Positions 55,625 through 64,000 of a stretch of DNA of 64,000 nt are shown one piece after another. Source of the stretch: Chloroherpetonaceae bacterium (GTDB lineage Bacteria > Bacteroidota > Chlorobiia > Chlorobiales > Thermochlorobacteraceae); NCBI GenBank assembly GCA_033763895.1, contig JANRJQ010000004.1, positions 248,001-312,000 on the forward strand, in the 5' to 3' direction. A program made the translations under genes and the position numbers. Within the stretch, counting starts at the first letter, position 1. Each line of letters starts with the position of its first letter. The notes beneath the pieces were generated by a model. It was not told where the DNA came from. It ran no database searches and saw nothing but the letters and a program-made list of their open reading frames with translations.

Positions 55625-56059
55625 TTAATTTTTCACTGTTGCAAGTTCGGATGCAAGAAGTTTTCTTCCCCAATTAAGCCAGCCTCGAACTACATCGACA
55701 GGCTTCTCTACAACTTCGGAAATTTCTTGATGTGAAAGCCCAGCAATATCAGCAAAAAGCACAATCATCTTGAAATCGGTTGGTAGAGAAAGAAGTGCTT
55801 TTTCAATTTCAGATTCATCTTGCGTTATCACTTCTGGTTTGGCAAGCGTTTGACCAAACATACCGAGATAAGTTTCTCGAAAAGCCTGATACAACTCGAC
55901 TTTTGTGGCATTTTCGTGAAGAACTTGGTAAACATTGCCAACAATCATTCCGGCCGTTGCTTCTTCTCCTGTCATCCAATAGGCAAGATTGAAAATTTCC
56001 TCTATTGACGATGCCGCGTTAAACTCCTCCGTAAAACTCCGAGAATACTGAGGTTGCAT
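55625..56059 (-). CDS. degenerate ECF sigma factor-like protein
   Basis: The 144-residue protein has a C-terminal region resembling sigma-70 region 4: ALLSLPTDFKMIVLFADIAG then LSHQEISEVVEKPVDVVRGW and LNWGRKLLASEL. The N-terminal part has helices in the place of region 2 (IFNLAYWMTGEEATAGMIVG), but the usual acidic and aromatic promoter-melting residues are not obvious, and the protein is shorter than typical ECF factors (about 170-200). No anti-sigma gene is adjacent. It may be a low-specificity sigma factor or a regulator that binds RNA polymerase. Family call is moderate. Confidence 0.68.
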   Translation of the reverse strand: MQPQYSRSFTEEFNAASSIEEIFNLAYWMTGEEATAGMIVGNVYQVLHENATKVELYQAFRETYLGMFGQTLAKPEVITQDESEIEKALLSLPTDFKMIVLFADIAGLSHQEISEVVEKPVDVVRGWLNWGRKLLASELATVKN

Positions 56060-56231
56060 ATCATTCCCCCTGTTTAAGGATTATGTAAATTGTGAACTTC
56101 ATTGTTTGAATATAAGACTAAAACAGTCGGAATTTCAAGACCAAAGTCTTCTTTTTTTGAAATTTAAGTTTAGAATTCGTCCAAATCGCCTTGACCAATG
56201 TCTGCCCCATTTTTATAATTTTAAAGGCAAG

Positions 56232-57659
56232 TTACTTGATTTGAAGGTTTGCTATGCCTTTTTCACGCATAAGCTTTTCGATGGCATTAATCGATTTAGG
56301 GGCTTGATTTGAAAGCACTTTGGGTTCTCCATCTGTCACCAACACAACATCTTCAATTCTTACCCCAATTTTCCACCATTTTGGGTCGCAAGGTGAACCT
56401 TCTGGGATATAAATGCCGGGTTCAATTGTAAAGGTATGATTAAGATTGAAAGTTGGCGACATTGGGTCATGAACATCCAGCCCTACATGATGTGAAATGA
56501 AATGCAGGCTGTATTGTCCCAATTGCTCGGCATTTTGAATGATTCCCAATTTTATCAATCCCTCTGCCATAATATCCATTGCAATGCGGTTGGGCTCTAA
56601 AAATGAAACCCCTTTCCGACAGGCTTTGATCGCAGCCTCTTGAGCCTTCAGTACCAACGCATAAATTTCACGTTGCTCTTTCGAAAACTTACCGCTAACA
56701 GGTATCGTGCGAGTGACATCCGACGAATACCCTCTCAATTCACCTGCCATATCCATAACGATCAATTCCCCGTTTTGAAGGCGTTTCCTTGTTGTTTGAT
56801 AATGTAGAATCGTGGCATTTTCCCCTGAGCCAACGATGGAAGGATAACCCGGGTAACTGCACCCTCTACTTTTGAAAACAAATTCGGCCGCCGCGGCCAA
56901 CGAATATTCATAGAGCCCAACTTCGCAACTGCGCATCGCCTCTTTATGTGCTAAGGCAGAAATTTCAGTGACTTCCGTGATCGCCTTTATCTCTTCCGGC
57001 TGTTTCTCAACTCGCAATTTAGAAAGCACGGGAACGATATTTCTTAACCTCACTTTCGCGCTTAAACTATCGATTTGAAACAGTGTCACAACCTGCTTTT
57101 GCCTCTTCGTTTGAACTTCATCGTCGGTTTTATTATAAACTTTGGGAATTGCAAAAAAAACTGTTTTGACTTCAGACCCGCACTTTGAAATGAGTTCTTT
57201 CATTGCAAGTTCGAGTTTCGTATTGATATACGCGTGTTCAAATTGAAGCTCTCGAACCGCACCTTCTGCCCCGAGTCTTCTTCCATTCCAAGTTTCCGAT
57301 TGGGGGTCACGAGGTAAAACAAAAAGAAATTCCTTTCCTCGTTCACCACCCAAAGAATCAAATCCAATCGAATTTTTAGAAAGGATCAACACTGATTCTG
57401 GCTCAAGATGCCCAGTGAGATATAGGAAGTTACTCTCTTGCCTAAAAAGGTAATCGACATCATTATTACGATTTTTTAACTCAGCTGAAAAAAATATTGC
57501 CACAGCGCTATCGGGCATCTCCGCTCTTAATCGGTCACGATTAGCTTTATAGAATTCACTTGAAAGCCTCTCTAAATTATAGGATTGCATGCTTTGCCCA
57601 TCAACCCCTGAAACAAACAAACAAAGTGAAATTGAGAAAAGAAAAATTGATTTCTTCAT
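56232..57659 (-). CDS. exported Xaa-Pro aminopeptidase (M24B)
   Basis: The 475-residue protein has a signal peptide (KKSIFLFSISLCLFVSGVDG) and two domains. The N-terminal domain carries RQESNFLYLTGHLEPESVLI, and the C-terminal domain is pita-bread catalytic. Metal ligands are visible in IVMDMAGELRGYSSDVTRTI (two Asp), HFISHHVGLDVHD (His), FTIEPGIYIPEG (Glu) and GVRIEDVVLVTDG (Glu). It removes N-terminal residues before proline, probably in the periplasm. The gene stands alone upstream of the sigma-like gene and downstream of nrdB, separated by a hairpin. Confidence 0.94.
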   Translation of the reverse strand: MKKSIFLFSISLCLFVSGVDGQSMQSYNLERLSSEFYKANRDRLRAEMPDSAVAIFFSAELKNRNNDVDYLFRQESNFLYLTGHLEPESVLILSKNSIGFDSLGGERGKEFLFVLPRDPQSETWNGRRLGAEGAVRELQFEHAYINTKLELAMKELISKCGSEVKTVFFAIPKVYNKTDDEVQTKRQKQVVTLFQIDSLSAKVRLRNIVPVLSKLRVEKQPEEIKAITEVTEISALAHKEAMRSCEVGLYEYSLAAAAEFVFKSRGCSYPGYPSIVGSGENATILHYQTTRKRLQNGELIVMDMAGELRGYSSDVTRTIPVSGKFSKEQREIYALVLKAQEAAIKACRKGVSFLEPNRIAMDIMAEGLIKLGIIQNAEQLGQYSLHFISHHVGLDVHDPMSPTFNLNHTFTIEPGIYIPEGSPCDPKWWKIGVRIEDVVLVTDGEPKVLSNQAPKSINAIEKLMREKGIANLQIK

Positions 57660-57685
57660 TTCTTAAAGTGATTTATTCGAAAATG

Positions 57686-57712
57686 AAATCGGGCTGTCAT
57701 GCAGCCCGATTT
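57686..57712 (-). terminator. hairpin after nrdB
   Basis: A perfect 11-bp stem (AAATCGGGCTG / CAGCCCGATTT) with a five-base loop sits 25 bp after the nrdB stop on the minus strand. The downstream T tract is short, so termination strength is uncertain. Confidence 0.75.
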
Positions 57713-57737
57713 AATGCAAAATGAAAGAACAACTTAA

Positions 57738-58745
57738 CTAAAATTCTTCGTCAAATGCAACCGCTTTAGCACTTGAATCCAATCCCTTTTGATATTCTGT
57801 AACCCGCTTTTCAAAAAAGTTCGTTAATGGCTGAACATCTTGGAGCACCATAAAAGGAAACGGATTTTTCGTCTTGTATTTCTTTTCATATCCCAATTGC
57901 TCCAATCGCTGATCGGCACAGTAACCTAAGTAATCGCGCATCATTGATTGAGAAATGCCGGTAATTCCAAAGTGCAAACAATCTTCGCAAAAATTCATTT
58001 CAACGGCAATTGCTTCTTCAATCATGCTATACACTTTTTGCTCAAGCGCCTTATCAAAGAGGTGAGGATATTCATTTCGAATCACTTGAACCACTTCCAT
58101 TGCCCCTTGAATGTGCATTGTTTCATCACGAAAAACCCAGTTTGTTGCTGCTGCAAGCCCGGGAAGGAGTCCACGGTTTCTTAAGAAATAGACATACGCG
58201 AAAGAACCGAAAAAGAAAAGCCCTTCAATACAAGTGGCAAAACAAATCAGATTTTCTAAAAATTGACGCTTCTTTTGATCGTTATCAAGCCGGTCAAGAT
58301 TTTGGATCGAATCCATATACTTAAAGCAAAAATCAGCCTTCAACTTGACGGAAGGTACATTTTGATAGGCCGAAAATGCCTCCTGCCGCTCGCGAATATC
58401 AGGAATATAGCTATCAACCAACAAGAGATAGGTCTCTACATGTTGCATCTCATCAAATAACACTTTGCCCAAAAACATTCTGTATTCAGGCGAATTCACG
58501 TGTTTATAAAGATTTAAGACCAAATTATGTCCGACAATGTTATCGGCTGTTGCGAAAAATGCCACCAATCGCTTGATCAGGTGAGCTTCCTTGGCCGAAA
58601 TTTTATCGCGCAAGTGTTCATAGTCAAGTGAGAAATCGATTTCGTCCGTCGTCCAAATGTTCTTAATCGAATCTTTGTACAACTTGAAAAACTGCGGGTA
58701 TTTCATTGGCCGCAGGGTTAAATCAAGATCAGGAGATAAAATCAT
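57738..58745 (-). CDS. nrdB: class Ia-type ribonucleotide reductase, beta subunit
   Basis: The 335-residue di-iron protein has the ligands in FFATADNIVGHNL (Asp) and DEMQHVETYLLLVD, where Glu, His (+3) and Tyr (+7) match Glu115, His118 and Tyr122 of E. coli. The radical tyrosine is therefore present, and a class Ic phenylalanine variant is excluded. Further ligands are in CFATCIEGLFFFG and FRDETMHIQG. It generates the radical needed by NrdA. It lies 46 bp downstream of nrdA in the same operon. The conserved C-terminal tail is acidic and aromatic (VAFDEEF). Confidence 0.97.
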   Translation of the reverse strand: MILSPDLDLTLRPMKYPQFFKLYKDSIKNIWTTDEIDFSLDYEHLRDKISAKEAHLIKRLVAFFATADNIVGHNLVLNLYKHVNSPEYRMFLGKVLFDEMQHVETYLLLVDSYIPDIRERQEAFSAYQNVPSVKLKADFCFKYMDSIQNLDRLDNDQKKRQFLENLICFATCIEGLFFFGSFAYVYFLRNRGLLPGLAAATNWVFRDETMHIQGAMEVVQVIRNEYPHLFDKALEQKVYSMIEEAIAVEMNFCEDCLHFGITGISQSMMRDYLGYCADQRLEQLGYEKKYKTKNPFPFMVLQDVQPLTNFFEKRVTEYQKGLDSSAKAVAFDEEF

Positions 58746-58791
58746 AGAATCTTCGATTTGTTATAAAATTAGTTAATGAAATATTTCAAGC

Positions 58792-61233
58792 TCATTGGCA
58801 AGCTTCACAGCTTCCCGGATTTTCCAAAGAACACGATATCGCTTGTTCTGTCGTGTAGGTTTTCTTTTCACTTGATTCTGCTGCTTCGTTGCTAAAGAGC
58901 GGCCCCGCGCCGGATGTCGCAACAACGGTTGGCGGTGCACTGATATTATGTGTTTGTGAATCGGGTATTCCAAGTCCCTGTTTCGATTCGGCCGTTGTGG
59001 TTTTTTGGATTCTTGTTTTTGCTCTTGAACGCAAGTAGTATGAGGTTTTAACCCCTTTCTTCCAAAGATGCATGTACATCGAAGAGAGCTTTCCGGTTGA
59101 AGGGCTTTCCATAAAAAGATTGAGCGACTGAGATTGGCAAATAAACGCTGAGCGCTCTGCTGCCATTTCAATCAATGCTTTTTGAGGAATTTCCCAAACG
59201 GTTTTGTATAGTGCTCGAAGTTCCTCAGGTATAGTTTCGATATGCTGAATCGACCCTTCACCTTCAATGATTTGAGCCTTGGTTTGCGGCGTCCATAAAC
59301 CAATATTCTTCAGATCTTGAACCAAATATCGATTGATTTGAATAAACTCACCACTTAGTGTTTCTCGCTTAAATAGATTTGAAATTTGAGGTTCAATACA
59401 TTCATAACAGCCTACTATAGAAGCAATGGTTGCGGTAGGCGCAATCGCAATGAGCAGCGAATTCCGCAGACCTTTGACACGAATTTCTTCAGCGAGTAAA
59501 TCCCAATCTTCGTGAAGCGTTGGTGTAATTCCGTAGTCTTTTGCCAAGTGAACCTGCAATTTTCCATCCACATACTTCGACTCATTATATGCCTGAAATG
59601 AACCTGATTCTTCAGCAAGCTTAACACTCGTTCGAAGTGCTTCAAAATATATGACCTCTGAAATTTGATTCGAGAGCGCCTTTGCATCACTGCTATCAAA
59701 TGAAAGCCTCATTTTGAAAAACACATCTTGCAAGCCCATCAACCCGAGCCCAACCGGACGCCATCTGTGATTGGAAGTTGCCGCTTCTTTTGTGGGATAG
59801 TAATTGATATCAACTACTCGATCGAGAAATTTTGTCGCAATCCGTACGACTTTTCTCAACCCATTGAAATCAAAATAGCCATCTTGCCGAACGAACGCGC
59901 CAACATTCACACTGCCCAAGTTGCAAACAGCCGTTTCTTCTTTTGAAGTCACTTCTAAAATTTCGGTGCAGAGATTTGAACTATGAATAATATTTTCCCC
60001 TCGGCCGGTTTGTGCAGAGCGTTTATTTGAAATATCCTTAAAACACATCCAACCATTTCCAGTTTCTGCAAGGGTTTGCATCATTCTTCCATATAGTGCC
60101 CGTGCTGAAACTTGCTTGAGTGCTTTTCCTTCCGTTTCATAACGCTCATACCACATTTCAAATTCTTCTCCATAAGTTTTTAAGAGCATTGGAGCTGTAT
60201 CAGGAGAAAAGAGCGACCATCCGGCGTCGGCCTCAAGCCTTTTCATAAATAAATCAGGAATCCACAGGGAAAGATTTAGGTTGTGGGTGCGTCGCTCCTC
60301 TGCACCTGTGTTATTTCGAAGCTCAAGAAAAGCCTCAATATCCGCATGCCAAGGCTCTAAGTAAATTGCAGCTGCACCTTTTCTTTTTCCGCCTTGATTT
60401 ACAGCGTGAACACTCGAATCCATTACTTTAAGAAAAGGGATGATTCCATTGCTTTTTCCGTTTGTTCCGTTAATTAAGGCGCCTGAGGCTCGAACAGGCG
60501 TCCAGTCGATTCCAATTCCTCCCGACCATTTTGAAAGTTGTGCACAATCGGCATAAGCTTTATAAATCCCATCTAAGCTGTCTTCACCAACGGTTAATAA
60601 ATAACAAGAACTCATTTGAGCATGCCTTGTTCCGCTATTGAAAAGCGTAGGGGTTGAAGGCATATAGAGGAAATTTGAAATGATGTCGTAAAACTCAATT
60701 GCTTCACTGACATTCTTTGAAAGTCCTAAGGCCACTCGCATAAACATCCATTGTGGACGTTCAATGATTGCCCGCTTTTTTGGATGGCGAAGCAAATATC
60801 GATCATAAATCGTTTTTAATCCGAAATATTCAAAAAGATCATCACGGTTATGATCAATGGCATATTCAATTGTATCCAATTCGTGCTCTGCAAGTTGTCG
60901 AATTCGTGAGTCGATCAGCCCTAATTCATCAGCCAACTTGATGTAGTTTCGAAAAGCAGCATCACGACCGGCTTCTTTACGAATAGATTCGGCAAGCATT
61001 CTTGCGGCCACTTTTGAATAATTGGGTTCATCCACCGTAAGCATCACCGCTGTCTCAATCGAGAGATTATCGAGTTCCTGAGTTGTACTCCCCTCGTGAA
61101 GCCCGTTAATTGTTCTTTTCGCCACCTCAAGAGGCACGACATTTTCTATCCCTCTGCAAGCTCTTGAAACTGCATGAAGAATTTTTTCGATCTTAACTTC
61201 CTCTTTAGAACCATCACGCTTAATTACGAACAT
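58792..61233 (-). CDS. nrdA: class Ia-type ribonucleotide reductase, alpha subunit
   Basis: The 813-residue protein starts with an ATP-cone (MFVIKRDGSKEEVKIEKILH, residues about 1-90) for allosteric activity control. The catalytic barrel has cysteines in MSSCYLLTVG, SSNLCTEIL and TAVCNLGSVN, and the radical-transfer tyrosine pair in TSYYLRSRAKT. The C-terminal redox pair is CEACQ. It reduces ribonucleoside diphosphates aerobically. A Ser/Thr/Ala-rich linker of about 50 residues joins the barrel to the CxxC tail, somewhat long for the family. A structured element precedes the gene. Confidence 0.97.
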   Translation of the reverse strand: MFVIKRDGSKEEVKIEKILHAVSRACRGIENVVPLEVAKRTINGLHEGSTTQELDNLSIETAVMLTVDEPNYSKVAARMLAESIRKEAGRDAAFRNYIKLADELGLIDSRIRQLAEHELDTIEYAIDHNRDDLFEYFGLKTIYDRYLLRHPKKRAIIERPQWMFMRVALGLSKNVSEAIEFYDIISNFLYMPSTPTLFNSGTRHAQMSSCYLLTVGEDSLDGIYKAYADCAQLSKWSGGIGIDWTPVRASGALINGTNGKSNGIIPFLKVMDSSVHAVNQGGKRKGAAAIYLEPWHADIEAFLELRNNTGAEERRTHNLNLSLWIPDLFMKRLEADAGWSLFSPDTAPMLLKTYGEEFEMWYERYETEGKALKQVSARALYGRMMQTLAETGNGWMCFKDISNKRSAQTGRGENIIHSSNLCTEILEVTSKEETAVCNLGSVNVGAFVRQDGYFDFNGLRKVVRIATKFLDRVVDINYYPTKEAATSNHRWRPVGLGLMGLQDVFFKMRLSFDSSDAKALSNQISEVIYFEALRTSVKLAEESGSFQAYNESKYVDGKLQVHLAKDYGITPTLHEDWDLLAEEIRVKGLRNSLLIAIAPTATIASIVGCYECIEPQISNLFKRETLSGEFIQINRYLVQDLKNIGLWTPQTKAQIIEGEGSIQHIETIPEELRALYKTVWEIPQKALIEMAAERSAFICQSQSLNLFMESPSTGKLSSMYMHLWKKGVKTSYYLRSRAKTRIQKTTTAESKQGLGIPDSQTHNISAPPTVVATSGAGPLFSNEAAESSEKKTYTTEQAISCSLENPGSCEACQ

Positions 61234-61392
61234 ACCGTTCTCCCTTTTTTTGCTGTTTCAAAAATTATTAGAAAACAAAGAAGAGAATCCCCGCCCGAGT
61301 GAGTCAGGAATTTTTTCGGAACGCCATTTAACCGAATGAAGAATCTTCATTCAATTCCCGGACATCTCCGACCTCTATGTGGCCTTTAGTTT

Positions 61393-61446
61393 TGCTTGCA
61401 AGGTGGGAAATCCACACTACTTTCATCTCAGGAGAGACCGCAAGCA
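61393..61446 (-). promoter_or_regulatory. structured element upstream of nrdA, possible leader RNA
   Basis: A 54-bp stretch can fold as a small three-way junction: P1 7 bp (61393-61399 with 61440-61446), P2 4 bp (61403-61406 with 61412-61415) and P3 4 bp (61426-61429 with 61434-61437). A further perfect inverted repeat of 9-bp arms lies nearer the gene at 61334-61352. The element ends about 160 bp before the nrdA start. It matches no riboswitch consensus I know, and no NrdR box pair was recognised. Orientation toward nrdA is inferred from position. Confidence 0.4.
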
Positions 61447-62159
61447 TTCACTATGAAAAAACGCTGCTGAAATGGCTTTGAGCAAACAAGCTTTTACGGT
61501 AAGATTTCTTTCAATAAAAGCGATCGTTTTTTCACAATGAGCTATGAATGTAGAAGCGATTCTTCTTAGTTGCAATGATAGATGACTTTTTTCATATAAA
61601 TTTTTTAACATCAAATTTAACGGAAAATGCAGTTTTTGAATTGATAAACGATTCTTCCGTTTTGAGGGCATGACATCATGTTTTTTTTATTTTGGCGTAC
61701 AAATTTGCCGGTCAGTCTTAAAAGACAGATGCTTTTTTTTCTTTATTTATTTCTTGGTAAACCCAGCATTCTTTTATAAAGACTCATCGATAATTTCAAA
61801 TCCCTTTGTTAATAAGGAATCGCGCGTTTATACCTTCAAAAAGCAAATCATTTATCAAAATTATTTTCAACTTATTTTCCCGAAACCTTCGGCCTAATGA
61901 GGGTCTGAGGTGATCAGAAAAAATTGACCCCACACGATCATTTCTTGTTAGGTCAAATTCACACCAATGAAAAATTTCTTTTCCATTTCTATGGTAAACC
62001 CCTAAAGCCCCACAGGAAGCGAATGAACGACTTCAAAGATTAGTCTTGTTAGATGTAAAATTTTAAAATAAATCGGGGGGAGGGGTTGCAGGAGGGAATA
62101 AATGGAAAATGATAGCTCGAGAAAAGGGAGCCATCCAAATTTATCAGTATAAGCGTTGG
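61447..62159. other. gene-poor stretch between nrdA and the response regulators
   Basis: About 700 bp with no convincing gene. Two frames of 75-82 codons (around 61423-61671 minus and 61670-61897 plus) have AT-rich composition and no recognisable features and were not accepted. A G-rich tract (GGGGGGAGGGGTTGCAGGAG, then GG, 62075-62096) stands out against the AT-rich surroundings. The stretch presumably holds the nrdA promoter. Confidence 0.5.
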
Positions 62160-62552
62160 TTACTTTACCTCAGGCGTTAACCGAATCAATTCGAAAATTT
62201 TTGTTCGAAGAAAATCCGGATCAACGGGCTTGTTGAAATAAGCCACAGCGCCAACATTGAGGCAATATTCTTGCAGAACAATGTCGTTAATCGAACTAAT
62301 GACAATAATGGGGGGCAGCGTTGCACTCAAAGAGCGAATTCCTCGCATAAAATCGCCGCCGGAAGCATTTGGCATAAGCAAATCAAGCAATATGATATCG
62401 AACTGCTCGCGTTTTATGGCACTTATGGCTTCTTCGCCGTCAAAAACATTGGTAATTTTAATTGGGTGACCCGAAAAAATGGCATCAACATAAAAATGAA
62501 ATTCGGCTTCGTCGTCAACAACCAAAATATGTTTTTTGAATTCTTTTTGCAT
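62160..62552 (-). CDS. single-domain response regulator
   Basis: The 130-residue receiver has the acidic pair in LVVDDEAEFHFYVDAI, phospho-acceptor Asp in IILLDLLMPNASGGDF, Ser in VISSIND and Lys in YFNKPVDP. No output domain follows. It lies 19 bp downstream of a related response regulator gene on the same strand. Both share the FHFYV/IHFYV wording after the acidic pair, which suggests duplication. Partner kinase unknown; the orphan hybrid kinases of the window are candidates only by default. Confidence 0.92.
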   Translation of the reverse strand: MQKEFKKHILVVDDEAEFHFYVDAIFSGHPIKITNVFDGEEAISAIKREQFDIILLDLLMPNASGGDFMRGIRSLSATLPPIIVISSINDIVLQEYCLNVGAVAYFNKPVDPDFLRTKIFELIRLTPEVK

Positions 62553-62571
62553 ACGGTAGTCCTAAAGAGGA

Positions 62572-63180
62572 TTAGGGCTTAATAAAATTACCGGAGACAA
62601 AGGACACATTTAGAAATTTGGCGCGTTTTGCGGCTTCCAAAGCTTCAAGTCCTGTAAGGCTTCCAAAATAAATTTGTTTCAGTTTTCCATCGTCATAAAG
62701 CATTTCACCTGAGTTTTTTCCGTCATCCAAAATCAATTTACCGGTTGATTTCATCATCGTCATTTCGCCCATATAACTTGAAAGCGGACGCTGTTGAATC
62801 GGATTTCCCTTTTCATCAAGATGAAGAATACCATAAATCGTTTTGCGAATTCGAGTTGGATCAGCGGGTTTTATGATATAATCAGAAACGCCAGCACTGA
62901 GACACTTCATAATCAGATTAGTATCTGACATTGAACTTAGTACAACTACCGGTGGAATTTTGAACTTTGATTGAACAAGGGCTTTGATAAAATCAATTCC
63001 ATTCATCTCAGGCATTGACAAATCCGTAATAATGACATCATAGTCAATGGTTTCGAATTCCTTCATTGCTTCTTTGCCGTTGTAAACCGATTTGATCGTA
63101 ACCCACGAAGTCTGTAAAACCGATTGCACATAGAAATGGATATCTTGGTCGTCGTCTGCTAAAAGAAGCTTTCTAATCAT
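62572..63180 (-). CDS. response regulator with DUF4388-like C-terminal domain
   Basis: The start is placed at ATG 63180 (MIRKLLLADDDQDIHFYVQS); a GTG nine codons upstream is less likely. The roughly 202-residue protein has a receiver with Asp in VIITDLSMPEMNG, Ser in VLSSMSD and Lys in YIIKPADP. It then has a C-terminal domain of about 70 residues, MTMMKSTGKLILDDGKNSGE, then MLYDDGKLKQIYFGSLTGLE, which matches the DUF4388/PatA-type layout (a short sheet followed by an EAL-AA helix). Such domains occur with gliding, polarity and Mgl GTPase systems. It is the first gene of a two-gene operon. Confidence 0.86.
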   Translation of the reverse strand: MIRKLLLADDDQDIHFYVQSVLQTSWVTIKSVYNGKEAMKEFETIDYDVIITDLSMPEMNGIDFIKALVQSKFKIPPVVVLSSMSDTNLIMKCLSAGVSDYIIKPADPTRIRKTIYGILHLDEKGNPIQQRPLSSYMGEMTMMKSTGKLILDDGKNSGEMLYDDGKLKQIYFGSLTGLEALEAAKRAKFLNVSFVSGNFIKP

Positions 63181-63528
63181 GTGATTTGCGAAGAAATTGG
63201 ATTGCACTTAGAGGCAATGCTCATTATTAGTGATTGAATATACAAATCTATTTAAAGTGAAGCATTGAACTATTGACTAAAATAAGGAAAAAACATTGAT
63301 TTAATATTTCAGAGGTTTTGAGTCCGAACGTCTATGTATCAAATTCAGTTAAGAATGAATTAACGAATCAACTTCATTTATTTGTATGTCAGTTGTTCGG
63401 TAAAACCGATTATGCCTGAAATCAAACGCTTGGTTTTTCAGGTTAAATCACTTGGTCGCCTTTGACTTTTCGCCTAAATTAAGAACTTCAAAACCGGATT
63501 ACGGTTAATTACAGAGTACAGAAAAATT
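63181..63528. other. intergenic region before dxr
   Basis: This 348-bp AT-rich space lies between the divergent regulator pair and dxr. It has two small inverted repeats, TCGGT/ACCGA at 63397-63409 and CCTGAA/TTCAGG at 63415-63442 with an inner AAAC/GTTT stem. No gene was found. The repeats could be operators or part of the dxr leader. Confidence 0.5.
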
Positions 63529-64000
63529 ATGAAACGAATCACCATTCTCGGCTCAACCGGGTCAATAGGAAGAAGTTCATTGGATGTTATTTCGCGATTT
63601 CCCGAAAAATTTCAGGTTCAATATTTAAGCGCTTATCGGAATTTGGAATTACTTTTAGAACAGGCCGACCAATTTCGCCCTAAAGGGATTGTCATAAGCG
63701 ATAGTTCGCTTCTGGGCTTACTTCAAGAGAAAATTTCATCTCTTCATCGTAAAAGTTACCGCCCCGAAATTCTTTGTGGTGAAGAAGGTACAGTTGAAAT
63801 CTGTACTCGCTCAGACACTGATTTTGTCATTGGCGGCTTGGTTGGGTTTGCAGGACTTCGACCAACGCTTGAAGCAATTAAGGCAGGAAAAAATATTGGG
63901 CTTGCCAATAAAGAGACACTTGTTGTTGCAGGTGAACTCATTATGTCGCTCGCAAAAGAAAAGAAGGTCTCCCTTCTTCCGATTGATAGTGAGCATTCCG
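63529..64000 (+). CDS. dxr: 1-deoxy-D-xylulose 5-phosphate reductoisomerase, N-terminal part
   Basis: The first 157 codons are in the window; the rest lies beyond its end. The N-terminus MKRITILGSTGSIGRSSLDV is the NADPH-binding motif of Dxr, and FVIGGLVGFAGLRPTLEAIK and GKNIGLANKETLVVAGELIM follow, ending at LLPIDSEHS, the metal-site region. It performs the first committed step of the MEP isoprenoid pathway. The stretch between the binding loop and the GLANKE motif has normal length. Family call is secure. Confidence 0.97.
   Translation, partial: MKRITILGSTGSIGRSSLDVISRFPEKFQVQYLSAYRNLELLLEQADQFRPKGIVISDSSLLGLLQEKISSLHRKSYRPEILCGEEGTVEICTRSDTDFVIGGLVGFAGLRPTLEAIKAGKNIGLANKETLVVAGELIMSLAKEKKVSLLPIDSEHS

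Noticed and set aside
58773-59171. Open frame of 132 codons overlapping the 3' part of nrdA on the same strand
   Set aside because: It is a shifted-frame shadow of the Ser/Thr-rich linker and tail of nrdA; the nrdA frame is intact through the CEACQ end.
61423-61897. Two short frames (minus 82 codons, plus 75 codons) in the gene-poor stretch
   Set aside because: Phe/Leu/Lys-rich AT composition, no start signals and no recognisable motif; the first overlaps the inverted repeats upstream of nrdA.

Overview
This window is from a chromosome of the Bacteroidota/Chlorobiota (FCB) group. It is AT-leaning and most starts lack a clear Shine-Dalgarno sequence. The evidence is a 1667-residue secreted protein ending in a type IX secretion sorting domain of the 'YPNPFNPTT' form, a DUF3078 outer-membrane-type protein, a Reg_prop/Y_Y_Y sensor kinase, large multi-PAS hybrid kinases, a DUF4159/MoxR/DUF58 set, and a KdpD that lacks its kinase half. 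An Ignavibacteria- or Chloroherpeton-like bacterium fits best, but that placement is inference. No photosynthesis genes are present. Class Ia-type ribonucleotide reductase, NuoF and Cry-DASH fit a life with oxygen and light. No rRNA, tRNA, CRISPR array, insertion sequence or prophage was recognised.

Layout: 0-1.2 kb is the end of glutamate synthase (gltB), cut by the window. 1.2-14.8 kb holds a TerB-like protein, a propeller sensor kinase that has lost its phosphoacceptor histidine, mscL with a DUF3078 protein, and two tandem paralogous hybrid kinases. 14.8-16.2 kb is a solitary nuoF. 16.3-25.3 kb is a complete potassium-uptake locus: an NtrC-type regulator, a near-perfect sigma-54 promoter, an undescribed 30-residue membrane microprotein, kdpF, kdpA, kdpB, kdpC, a kinase-less KdpD and a separate histidine kinase. 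25.4-26.9 kb is an overlapping pair, an OLD-like AAA ATPase and a TOPRIM-like protein, which may be a defence module. 26.9-35 kb has DUF58, Cry-DASH, cmk, an acyltransferase, ilvE, holB, DUF3467 and a voltage-gated-type K+ channel. 35.1-40.1 kb is the secreted surface protein.

40.2-42.6 kb has a DUF4159 gene and a moxR gene with a YoeB-type toxin-antitoxin pair lodged between them. 42.6-45.6 kb is pyrG and pyrD. 45.8-48.4 kb has an EF-G paralogue and a small response regulator. 48.5-52.5 kb is metH, preceded by a compact three-way-junction RNA and an intrinsic terminator: a good candidate riboswitch. 52.6-61.2 kb, on the minus strand, has a PhoH-like ATPase, a degenerate amino-acid-kinase-fold protein, hldD, a degenerate sigma factor, an exported Xaa-Pro peptidase and nrdB/nrdA. 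A further structured element lies upstream of nrdA in a gene-poor stretch of about 0.9 kb. 62.2-63.2 kb has two related response regulators, one carrying a DUF4388-like domain. The window ends in the 5' part of dxr.

The strongest points for follow-up are the metH leader, the sigma-54-controlled kdp locus with its microprotein, the ATPase/TOPRIM pair, the kinase without histidine, and the structured stretch before nrdA. All functional calls rest on reading motifs by eye; no database search was run.
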